DNA of 64,000 bases from Bog-756 sp963699085 (GTDB taxonomy: Bacteria > Actinomycetota > Acidimicrobiia > Acidimicrobiales > RAAP-2): NCBI GenBank assembly GCA_963699085.1, contig CAVOTH010000003.1, positions 186,001 to 250,000 of the forward strand, in the 5' to 3' direction. This document shows, piece by piece, positions 55,646-64,000 of the stretch. Below the pieces are notes generated by a model. The model worked only from the letters and a program-made list of their open reading frames with translations. It ran no database searches and was not told the DNA's origin. How positions within the stretch are numbered: position 1 is the stretch's first letter; each line of letters opens with the position of its first letter. The position numbers and the translations under genes were made by a program.

Positions 55646-56953
55646 GTGACCTCGGCGCCCACGACCCCTCGTGATATCCGGGTGGCCATCCTCGGCTGCG
55701 GCAACGTGGGGGCGGCATTGGTGGGCATCGTGCAGAGTAGGTCCGAGGCCCTCGCCGTGCAGTCGGGCGCCCGGGTTACCATCGCCGGGATCGCCGTCCA
55801 GGACTGCGACGCCCCTCGTCCTGCTCACGTTCCCAGGGACCTGCTGACTTCCGACGCCGCCGCACTGGTCAGCGACCCCGAGGTCGACGTGGTGGTGGAG
55901 CTGATCGGTGGCCTCGAACCGGCCGGGTCTCTGGTGCGGAAAGCCCTCGACGCCGGCCGGCCGGTGATCACCGCCAACAAGGCGTTACTGGCCTCACCCG
56001 ACGGCGTGGCGTTGCGGACCCTGGCCCGCGAACGGGGCGTGGATCTGTTGTACGAGGCCGCCGTGGCTGGTGCCATCCCGCTCGTGCGCGCATTGCGCGA
56101 GTCCCTCACCGGCGAGCGGATCCACCGGGTGATGGGCATCGTCAACGGGACGACCAATTTCATTCTGACCAAAATGGGGGAACAGGGGGCCGACTACGGC
56201 ACCGTGCTGTCCGAGGCGCAGGCGCTCGGCCTTGCCGAGCGGGACCCGACGGCCGACGTGGAGGGCTTCGACGCCGCCGCCAAGGCCGCCATTCTGGCTG
56301 GAGTGGCCTTCGGATACAACGTCTCCGATGACGCTGTGCTCCGCGAGGGAATCACCGGGATCTCGTCGGCCGACGTCGACTTCGCCCGGCGCGCCGGGTA
56401 TGTGATCAAGCTTCTGGCCATCGTGGAGCGGTCGGGCGCCGACGGCCTGTCGGTCCGCGTCCACCCGGCCCTGGTCCCCACCGCCCACCCCCTTGCCGGT
56501 GTGCGGGACGCGTTCAACGCGGTGTTCATCGAGGGTGAGGCGGCGGGGGAGTTGATGCTCTACGGACAAGGTGCCGGCGGGCTGCCAACGGCCAGCGCCG
56601 TGGTGGGCGATCTGATCGATGCCACCCGGAATCTGCTGGCCGGGACCACCGCGCCTGCGCCGGACCGCCAGCCGGCGCACCTGGTGCCCGAGGCCGATCT
56701 GGTGGCCGGGTTCTACATCAGCCTCGACGTGGCCGACCTGCCCGGTGTCCTCGGCTCAGTCACGACGGCGTTCGGGACCAACGGCGTGTCCATCCGCTCG
56801 GTGGAGCAGGAGGGGGCGTCGGGCGAAGCTCGTCTGGTATTCGTCACCCACCTGGCCCGCGAGGGAGACGTGCGGGCCACGTTGGCCACCCTCGAGGGTC
56901 TGGATGTGGTGGAGCGGATCGGCGGAGTCATGCGGATCGTAGGTGCGTCGTGA
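55646..56953 (+). CDS. hom: Homoserine dehydrogenase
   Basis: 435 residues, intact. The Rossmann start is VAILGCGNVGAALVGI, followed by VVVELIGGLEPAGSLVRKAL, VITANKALLA, LLYEAAVAGAIPLVRALRESL, GIVNGTTNFILTKM, DPTADVEGFDAAAKAAILA and a C-terminal ACT domain (VADLPGVLGSVTTAFGTNGVSI). It reduces aspartate semialdehyde to homoserine. The ACT domain is the usual site of threonine feedback control. It overlaps thrC by 4 nt (GTGA). Confidence 0.95.
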   Translation: MTSAPTTPRDIRVAILGCGNVGAALVGIVQSRSEALAVQSGARVTIAGIAVQDCDAPRPAHVPRDLLTSDAAALVSDPEVDVVVELIGGLEPAGSLVRKALDAGRPVITANKALLASPDGVALRTLARERGVDLLYEAAVAGAIPLVRALRESLTGERIHRVMGIVNGTTNFILTKMGEQGADYGTVLSEAQALGLAERDPTADVEGFDAAAKAAILAGVAFGYNVSDDAVLREGITGISSADVDFARRAGYVIKLLAIVERSGADGLSVRVHPALVPTAHPLAGVRDAFNAVFIEGEAAGELMLYGQGAGGLPTASAVVGDLIDATRNLLAGTTAPAPDRQPAHLVPEADLVAGFYISLDVADLPGVLGSVTTAFGTNGVSIRSVEQEGASGEARLVFVTHLAREGDVRATLATLEGLDVVERIGGVMRIVGAS

Positions 56954-58032
56954 CGTCGGTGGAGACAGGCGGCGGCCGGGCCCTGGGCTGGCGCGGTGTC
57001 ATCGAGGAGTACCGCGAATTCCTCCCCGTGACGGCCGATACCCCGGTGGTGTCGCTACTCGAGGGTGGGACACCGTTGCTCGAAGCGCCCCGGTTGTCCA
57101 GCCGAGTGGGGGCGCGTGTCCTATTGAAGATCGAGGGGGCCAACCCCACCGGGTCGTTCAAGGACCGAGGTATGACCATGGCCATCTCCAAGGCGGTCGA
57201 GGAGGGGGCGAAGGCTGTGGTGTGCGCCTCGACCGGAAACACCTCAGCTTCGGCTGCCGCCTTCAGCGCCAGGGCCGGATTGACCTGCGCCGTCCTCATC
57301 CCAGAAGGCCATATCGCCCTCGGCAAACTCGCCCAGGCGCTCATCCACGGAGCGAAGGTTCTCCAGCTTCGGGGCAACTTCGACCAGGCACTCGAGATCG
57401 TCCGCGAACTCGGGCAGAAGGCACCGGTGACGGTGGTCAACTCGGTCAACCCCTACCGGATAGAGGGCCAGAAGTCCGGTGCCTTCGAGATCGTCGATCA
57501 GTTGGGCGACGCCCCCGACGTCCACTGCATCCCCGTCGGCAATGCAGGAAACATCACCGCCTACTGGAAGGGCTACCTCGAGTTCAAAGAGGCGGGCCGC
57601 TCGACCCGTCTGCCCCGCATGCTGGGCTTCCAGGCGGCCGGTGCCGCCCCTATCGTCGTCGGGCACCCGATCGAGAATCCCGACACCGTGGCCACGGCGA
57701 TCCGGATCGGTAATCCGGCCAGTTGGTACGGGGCGACATCGGCGGCTTCCGAGTCGGGGGGCGGCATCGACTCGGTGACCGATGACCAGATCCTCGAGGC
57801 GTACCGATTCCTCGCCACCGAAGAGTCGGTCTTCTGTGAACCGGCTTCGGCCGCGTCGGTCGCGGGTCTCTTGGCACACGGACTACCTGACGGGCTGGGC
57901 GCCGGTTCAACTGTCGTCTGTGTGCTCACCGGGCACGGACTGAAAGACCCGGACATCGCCATCAGCCAGATCAGTGTGCCGACCGTCGTCGACGCCGACC
58001 TGGGTGCGGTTCTCCAGGAGCTTTCCCTGTGA
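56950..58032 (+). CDS. thrC: Threonine synthase
   Basis: 360 residues, GTG start overlapping hom. The PLP lysine lies in NPTGSFKDRGMTMAIS. Later segments are CASTGNTSASAAAF, GNAGNITAYWKGYLEF and CEPASAASVAGLLAHG. It converts O-phosphohomoserine to threonine. Homoserine kinase (thrB) is not present in the window after it, where rho follows instead. Confidence 0.95.
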   Translation: MTSVETGGGRALGWRGVIEEYREFLPVTADTPVVSLLEGGTPLLEAPRLSSRVGARVLLKIEGANPTGSFKDRGMTMAISKAVEEGAKAVVCASTGNTSASAAAFSARAGLTCAVLIPEGHIALGKLAQALIHGAKVLQLRGNFDQALEIVRELGQKAPVTVVNSVNPYRIEGQKSGAFEIVDQLGDAPDVHCIPVGNAGNITAYWKGYLEFKEAGRSTRLPRMLGFQAAGAAPIVVGHPIENPDTVATAIRIGNPASWYGATSAASESGGGIDSVTDDQILEAYRFLATEESVFCEPASAASVAGLLAHGLPDGLGAGSTVVCVLTGHGLKDPDIAISQISVPTVVDADLGAVLQELSL

Positions 58033-58087
58033 TCCTGCTCAACTGACCTGTACTGAAAGGGCTTCCAGAGACCTGGCGGGGAGTATG

Positions 58088-58321
58088 TTGCCGCTCGGGC
58101 GGCGGACGCTGTATGCTGATAGCACCTTCGCCTTCGCAGTTTGCCCGTTCGGGCCTGCGGGCGGGACCTTCTGGTTCGATGCTCTCGACCAGCCCGTGTC
58201 AGGCGTCGGGGGGAGATGCATCCGGGATCCGTCCCGGGAATCCCACCTCCCCATCCCCTTATTTCCCTGGCGTGGGGTCCCACCCACACGCCAACGAGGA
58301 CATGCTGAAACGAGGAAGCCG
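58088..58321 (+). promoter_or_regulatory. Promoter and leader of rho
   Basis: TTGCCG (58088-58093) and TATGCT (58112-58117) with an 18-bp spacer would start transcription near 58124. This leaves a leader of about 200 nt. It contains a strong hairpin, CCGGGA-TCCG-TCCCGG at 58222-58237. Rho genes in other bacteria control themselves through their leaders, so this may be such a region. Confidence 0.45.
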
Positions 58322-60283
<1,962 letters not shown>

Positions 60284-60353
60284 CATCCAGCCGACGTATC
60301 CCGGCACCTGTGCCGACATCCCGGGCGCAGGACGGGTCGAGTGCCGGCTCCGC

Positions 60354-60359
60354 TAGACT
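60354..60359 (+). promoter_or_regulatory. Possible -10 hexamer of rpmE
   Basis: TAGACT, about 75 nt before the start codon of rpmE. This leaves a leader with a Shine-Dalgarno sequence. Confidence 0.3.
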
Positions 60360-60434
60360 CTGTGGTCTGCAATCGGGCGGTGCCCGACCACCGTGCCACC
60401 GCACGACACCGTGCCGCTACAACAGGAGACCTCA

Positions 60435-60671
60435 ATGAAGACCGACATCCACCCCGATTACGTGCAGTCCTCGGTTCGCTGCTCGTGCGGGAACACGTTC
60501 ACCACCCGCTCCACCAAGCCCGAGATCACCCTCGAGCTCTGCAACGAGTGCCACCCGTTCTTCACCGGCAAGCAGAAGCTGGTGGACTCCGGCGGTCGCG
60601 TCGAGCGCTTCCAGCGCCGGTACGCAACGGGCGGTCGGAAGAAGAAGCCTGCCACCACATCGGAGGACTGA
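60435..60671 (+). CDS. rpmE: Ribosomal protein L31, zinc-binding form
   Basis: 78 residues, with AGGAG 6 nt before the ATG. MKTDIHPDYV is the canonical start. The zinc-binding cysteines are in RCSCGNTF and LCNECHPFFTGKQK. This is the C+ form of L31; a C- form, if present, would be elsewhere and zinc-regulated. The basic tail is GGRKKKPATTSED. Confidence 0.96.
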   Translation: MKTDIHPDYVQSSVRCSCGNTFTTRSTKPEITLELCNECHPFFTGKQKLVDSGGRVERFQRRYATGGRKKKPATTSED

Positions 60672-60772
60672 CGTATCCGGCCGATGCGTCTCGGCCGGAC
60701 CATCCTCAACTTCCGTCGAGTCGCTGCCCGATCGCCGATCAGGCGATCGATGGGGTGACGGCCGGGTGACGA

Positions 60773-60778
60773 TACCCT
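60773..60778 (+). promoter_or_regulatory. -10 hexamer of prfA, leaderless
   Basis: TACCCT, 7 nt before GTG 60786. Confidence 0.5.
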
Positions 60779-60785
60779 CTCCACC

Positions 60786-61862
60786 GTGCTCAACGACCGA
60801 CTGAGGGACCGACTGGTCGATCTCGAGGGAGAGTACGAGTCTGTCCTCACCGAGCTCAACGACCCCAGCTTGTCGTCGGACCCCAAGCGCCTGCGCGAGG
60901 TCTCGCGGCGCCATCGTGAGCTCGAGGAGGTCGTGGGCTGCTTCCGCCGGCTCGAGACCGCCTCGGAGGACCTCGAGGCGGCGCGCGAGATGGTCGCCGA
61001 CTCGTCCGGCGCAGAGCGCGAACTCGCCGTAGCCGAGGTGTCCCAGGCGGACGCCGACATCGAGCGGCTCGAAGAGGAGCTCCGCTTGCTGTTGGTGCCG
61101 CGGGACCCCAATGCCGGCCGCAACGTGATTCTGGAGATCCGGGGAGCCGAGGGCGGTGAGGAGGCGAACCTCTTCGCCAAGGACCTCTACGAGATGTATT
61201 CGAGATATGCGGCGGCCAAGGGGTGGAAGATCGAGGTGCTCTCGTCCAGCCCGTCCGAACGCGACGGCCTCAACGAGATCACCTTTCTGGTCAAGGGCGA
61301 CGACGCCTGGCTCCGCCTCGAGCACGAAGGTGGCCCCCATCGGGTGCAGCGGGTCCCGGTCACCGAATCCCAGGGGAGGATTCACACGTCGTCCGCCGCC
61401 GTGGCCGTGCTCCCCGAGGCCGAGGAGGTCGATGTGGACATCGACCCGAGCGACCTGAAGATCGACGTCTACCGCTCCACCGGACCGGGCGGGCAGTCGG
61501 TGAACACCACCGATTCGGCCGTGCGGATCACCCATGTTCCGTCCGGAATCGTGGTGGCCATGCAGGACGAGAAGAGCCAGATCCAGAACCGGGCCAAAGC
61601 GATGATCGTCCTGCGATCGCGGCTGTTGAAAGCTGAGCAGGACCGCCAGGCGGCCGAGTTGTCGGAACAGCGCCGGAGTCAGGTGGGCGGCGGCGGTCGG
61701 TCCGAGAAGATCCGTACGTACAACTTCAAGGAGAACCGGGTAACCGACCACCGCATCAAGCTGACTCTCCATAAGCTCGACCGCATTCTGATGGGCGACC
61801 TCGACGAACTTACCGACGCCCTGATGGCTGACAAGCGGTACCGGCAGCTGGACGACGGCTGA
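60786..61862 (+). CDS. prfA: Peptide chain release factor 1
   Basis: 358 residues, GTG start. EIRGAEGGEEANLFAKDLYEMY, the codon-recognition region HRVQRVPVTESQGRIHTS, and the catalytic GGQ in STGPGGQSVNTTDSAVR near residue 235 identify RF1, which reads UAA and UAG. The C-terminal KIRTYNFKENRVTDHRIKL is standard. prmC follows 7 nt downstream and methylates the GGQ glutamine. Confidence 0.96.
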   Translation: MLNDRLRDRLVDLEGEYESVLTELNDPSLSSDPKRLREVSRRHRELEEVVGCFRRLETASEDLEAAREMVADSSGAERELAVAEVSQADADIERLEEELRLLLVPRDPNAGRNVILEIRGAEGGEEANLFAKDLYEMYSRYAAAKGWKIEVLSSSPSERDGLNEITFLVKGDDAWLRLEHEGGPHRVQRVPVTESQGRIHTSSAAVAVLPEAEEVDVDIDPSDLKIDVYRSTGPGGQSVNTTDSAVRITHVPSGIVVAMQDEKSQIQNRAKAMIVLRSRLLKAEQDRQAAELSEQRRSQVGGGGRSEKIRTYNFKENRVTDHRIKLTLHKLDRILMGDLDELTDALMADKRYRQLDDG

Positions 61863-61869
61863 GGACGAC

Positions 61870-62784
61870 ATGGTCAGTGGATCCGATCGCTCGTCAGTGG
61901 CCGCGTGCCCGGGCCGTGCTGAACTGATGGCTGATGTGACCGCAACCGTCGGCTCGGCCCGGGAGGCCACCTGGATCGTCGAGCACGTCGAACGCACGTA
62001 TCAAGGTGGCACCCATGGTGAGGTGCACGCCCACGCCCACGCCCTGGCTGTTCGCCGTGCGTCGGGGGAGCCGCTGCAGTATGTGCTCGGCACGTGGCAG
62101 TTCCGCTCACTGGAGCTGGCCGTCGATCGGCGGGTCCTCATCCCCCGACCGGAGACCGAGCAGGTGGTCGAGTCCGCCCTTGCCGAACTGACACGGATGG
62201 TGGTGGCCCGGCCGGACAATCGCGACCCTCTTGTCTGCGTCGATCTCGGCACCGGTTCCGGTGCGATCGCACTGTCGTTGGCCCTGGAAGGCCCGGCAAC
62301 CGGGAAGCCCGTCGAGGTCTGGGCTACCGATCGTTCACCCGACGCCATAGCTGTCGCCCGGTCCAACCTGACTTCGCTGGAGGTGCTCGATCCCGATGCC
62401 GCCCGCCGGGTGACCCTGAAGGTAGGTACCTGGTACGACGCACTGCCTTCGCTACTGGTTGGCCAGGTCGACCTTGTCGTGTCCAATCCGCCGTACGTGT
62501 CGGAGGAGGAGTACGGCGACCTCGACTCCGGCGTGCGCGATTGGGAGCCCATCGGTGCCCTGGTGGCAGCCAGAGGGCCCTCGGGAGTCGCCGGCATGGC
62601 CGATGTCGAGGTGGTGGTGGAAGGGGCGATGCGGTGGTTGCGCCCCGGCGGAGCTCTCGTCGTCGAACTGGCGCCTTCGCAGGCCTGCGGGGCGATCGAG
62701 GCCGCCCGCCGGGCGGGATTCACCCGGGCGGGGAACGCCCGGGATCTGGCTGGTCGGGTGCGGATGTTGGTGGCGCAACGGTGA
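61870..62784 (+). CDS. prmC: Release factor glutamine methyltransferase
   Basis: 304 residues from ATG 61870 (ATG 61927 is an alternative giving a start more like the family's). It has the N-terminal LQYVLGTWQFRSLELAVDRR region, VLIPRPETEQVVE, SAM motif VCVDLGTGSGAIALSLA and the catalytic NPPYV in LVVSNPPYVSEEEY. It methylates the glutamine of the GGQ motif in RF1 and RF2. Confidence 0.93.
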   Translation: MVSGSDRSSVAACPGRAELMADVTATVGSAREATWIVEHVERTYQGGTHGEVHAHAHALAVRRASGEPLQYVLGTWQFRSLELAVDRRVLIPRPETEQVVESALAELTRMVVARPDNRDPLVCVDLGTGSGAIALSLALEGPATGKPVEVWATDRSPDAIAVARSNLTSLEVLDPDAARRVTLKVGTWYDALPSLLVGQVDLVVSNPPYVSEEEYGDLDSGVRDWEPIGALVAARGPSGVAGMADVEVVVEGAMRWLRPGGALVVELAPSQACGAIEAARRAGFTRAGNARDLAGRVRMLVAQR

Positions 62785-62806
62785 TCAGATTGGCCGTGGC
62801 TGAGGG

Positions 62807-63484
62807 GTGATGGGGGTGCAACTGCTCTCGGCGGGCGAGCCCGCGTCATTGCGGTCGGCGGCGTCGGCGCTGGCCGACGGTGACGTGGTGGCCGTACCGA
62901 CAGACACCGTCTACGGCCTGGCCGCGGACCCGACACAGCCGGAAGCGGTCGCCCGCCTGTTCGCGCTCAAGGGCCGCCCCGAGGACGTACCTCTCCCGGT
63001 TCTGGTGGCCGGGCCCGAACAACTGGCCCTCGTGGTCGGTGAGCTCGAGGTGGCGGCCGCCGATCTGGCGGAGAGGTTCTGGCCCGGTCCCCTCACTCTT
63101 GTGGTTCCACGTCGTGCCGCATTCACCGTGGACCTGGGGGGGCCTCCGGCGGCGCGTCGGACGGTGGGGGTCCGGCGCCCCGACCATCCGGTCGTGGTGG
63201 CTCTGTGTGAGCTGTTGGGTCCGCTTGCCGTCACCAGCGCCAACCGGCACGGAGCGCCACCGGCAACGACGCCGGCCCAGGTGGAGTCGGCGTTCGCCGG
63301 ATCCGACGGACTGGCGTACGTACTCGACGGCGGGTTGTGCGACGGGATCCCCTCGACCGTGGTGGAGTGCCGGGGACCGGCCTCGCGCTGCCTGCGCGAA
63401 GGGGCGATCTCGCGGGATCTCCTGTACGGAGATCGTCGGCCCGGCAGCCCGGGTGGCGAGACCTCGGAGAAAGGGTGGGGTTGA
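62807..63484 (+). CDS. Threonylcarbamoyl-AMP synthase (TsaC/Sua5/YrdC family)
   Basis: 225 residues. Family motifs are ADGDVVAVPTDTVYGLAADP, LKGRPEDVPLPVLVAG (KxR), FWPGPLTLVVPRR, TVGVRRPDHPVV and LAVTSANRHG. The C-terminal extension is short, so it is TsaC-like rather than full Sua5. It makes the activated intermediate for the t6A modification of tRNAs reading ANN codons. The prfA-prmC-tsaC order is common in actinobacteria. Its stop overlaps the -35 of the leuB leader promoter. Confidence 0.92.
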   Translation: MMGVQLLSAGEPASLRSAASALADGDVVAVPTDTVYGLAADPTQPEAVARLFALKGRPEDVPLPVLVAGPEQLALVVGELEVAAADLAERFWPGPLTLVVPRRAAFTVDLGGPPAARRTVGVRRPDHPVVVALCELLGPLAVTSANRHGAPPATTPAQVESAFAGSDGLAYVLDGGLCDGIPSTVVECRGPASRCLREGAISRDLLYGDRRPGSPGGETSEKGWG

Positions 63485-63509
63485 CGACGCGGGCGGCACC
63501 GGCGACACT
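63481..63509 (+). promoter_or_regulatory. Promoter of the leuB leader region
   Basis: TTGACG at 63481-63486, a 17-bp spacer and GACACT at 63504-63509. The leader peptide ATG begins 6 nt after the -10, so translation would be leaderless. Confidence 0.55.
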
Positions 63510-63515
63510 GGGGGG

Positions 63516-63566
63516 ATGCAGAGTTGCGAGTCGCCCCGGCGCGTCACCGTAGTCATTATCGACTAG
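63516..63566 (+). CDS. Leader peptide rich in branched-chain residues
   Basis: 16 residues: MQSCESPRRVTVVIID, ending in TAG. Residues 10-15 are Val-Thr-Val-Val-Ile-Ile. This pattern matches leader peptides of attenuated branched-chain amino-acid genes, in which ribosome stalling on scarce Val/Ile/Leu tRNA prevents the terminator from forming. It lies between a promoter and two hairpins upstream of leuB. It has no leucine codon, so control would sense valine and isoleucine, or threonine. Confidence 0.6.
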   Translation: MQSCESPRRVTVVIID

Positions 63567-63590
63567 GCACTCACCGTTCCCGGTGTGTGC
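63567..63590 (+). promoter_or_regulatory. Leader hairpin 1 (pause or anti-antiterminator)
   Basis: gcac-t-caccg, loop ttcc, then cggtg-t-gtgc: nine base pairs with a single T/T mismatch, starting 1 nt after the leader peptide stop codon. Confidence 0.6.
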
Positions 63591-63596
63591 CTCCTG

Positions 63597-63621
63597 ACCG
63601 TCCACCTGGTGGGCGGTTTTT
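63597..63621 (+). terminator. Intrinsic terminator/attenuator before leuB
   Basis: Stem accgtccac (63597-63605) pairs with gtgggcggt (63609-63617) over nine base pairs including one G-T, with a ctg loop and a run of five T (63617-63621). It lies 59 nt before the leuB start and 31 nt after the leader peptide stop. Confidence 0.75.
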
Positions 63622-63679
63622 CAATTTCCGGCCGGGACAGTCAGAGCAGAAGCAGCACGAGAAGACGAGGAAGCAGAAC

Positions 63680-64000
63680 GTGAGCAAGTACAAGGTTGGC
63701 GTGATCGGTGGTGACGGGATCGGCCCCGAGGTGACCGCCGAGGCCCTCAAGGTGGTCCATGCCGCCGGTGTCAGCCTGGACACCACCGACTACGAGCTCG
63801 GCGCCGACCACTACATTCGCACCGGCGAGGTGCTGCCGGACAGCGTGCTGGAGGAGCTGCGGGGACAGGACGCCATTCTGCTCGGTGCAATCGGTGCACC
63901 GGTCGGCTCGACCGAAGTCCCGCCGGGCACTCTCGAGCGGGGCATGCTCCTCAAGCTCCGGTTCGCTCTCGACCTCTACATCAACCTCCGGCCCTTCACC
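63680..64000 (+). CDS. leuB: 3-Isopropylmalate dehydrogenase, N-terminal part (runs off the window)
   Basis: The first 107 residues are present from GTG 63680, with GAGGAA upstream. It reads KYKVGVIGGDGIGPEVTAEA, then DAILLGAIGAPVGSTEVPPG and LLKLRFALDLYINLRPF, typical of LeuB with the LRxxLxLYxNLRP motif. LeuB oxidises 3-isopropylmalate in leucine synthesis. Tartrate/3-isopropylmalate relatives are possible, but the attenuator-like leader with Val/Ile codons supports a branched-chain role. Confidence 0.88.
   Translation, partial: MSKYKVGVIGGDGIGPEVTAEALKVVHAAGVSLDTTDYELGADHYIRTGEVLPDSVLEELRGQDAILLGAIGAPVGSTEVPPGTLERGMLLKLRFALDLYINLRPFT

Noticed and set aside
58028..58045. Five-codon mini-ORF (MILLN) overlapping the thrC stop as a second leader peptide
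   Set aside because: It is too short to judge, and no attenuator follows before the rho promoter.
63567..63590. First hairpin as the leuB terminator
   Set aside because: No T-run follows it; the second hairpin at 63597-63621 has the U-tract.

Overview
The window reads as a chromosome segment of a high-GC actinobacterium. Markers are a WhiB1-type regulator beside a PdtaS-type kinase, paired ArsA/Get3-like ATPases with DUF3107, the phosphatase-DUF3090-SCO1664 trio, an F420-dependent-type FrhB protein, an actinobacterial Rho with a large N-terminal insertion, and many transcripts that look leaderless. Class Acidimicrobiia would fit, but that is inference. Coding density is high and no phage, integrase, IS element or CRISPR array was recognised.

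Layout: 1-4.2 kb holds a cysteine desulfurase start, sufR, divergent mrp (Fe-S biogenesis), a cyclopropane-type lipid methyltransferase and a YccF protein. 4.8-8.0 kb has an ECF sigma factor, a secreted glutamic peptidase and a dGTPase-like HD protein. 8.1-14.3 kb has DUF3107, two ArsA-like ATPases, an O-methyltransferase, a PHP phosphoesterase, pdtaS and whiB1. 14.5-20.2 kb has a glycerophosphodiesterase, etfBA and an MBOAT/SGNH acylation pair. 20.3-30.9 kb has the SCO1664/DUF3090/phosphatase trio, an MMPL transporter, an FrhB protein, an Fpg/Nei glycosylase, a decayed HNH gene, a peroxiredoxin and thiC. 31-37.7 kb has a DEAD-box helicase and small enzymes. 37.7-45.1 kb has aconitase, an ABC exporter, a second peroxiredoxin, a nonapeptide-repeat protein with an RDD membrane protein, and AlkB. 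45.3-52.4 kb has secreted or surface proteins, an amine oxidase, a hydrolase and tRNA-Arg(CCG). 52.6-64 kb is a core block: argS-lysA-hom-thrC-rho-rpmE-prfA-prmC-tsaC-type and leuB.

Three observations stand out. (1) Directly before leuB there is a compact transcription-attenuation region: a promoter, a 16-residue leader peptide with a Val/Thr/Val/Val/Ile/Ile run, a hairpin, and an intrinsic terminator with a U-tract. (2) About 17 genes have a TANNNT-like -10 hexamer placed 6-7 nt before the start codon, which implies leaderless mRNA and fixes several starts. (3) whiB1 has a perfect TGTGA-N6-TCACA site upstream, suggesting CRP control as in mycobacteria.

Caution: about 30 single-base indels interrupt otherwise well conserved genes, including the normally essential argS, lysA, acnA, thiC and mrp. 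Most are +1 insertions. They cluster in some genes and are absent from long stretches such as 14-24 kb and 55.6-64 kb. I read them mainly as sequencing or assembly errors. Some are compensated pairs that leave the ORF open but scramble conserved residues. Coordinates of affected genes span the reconstructed gene, not one open frame.
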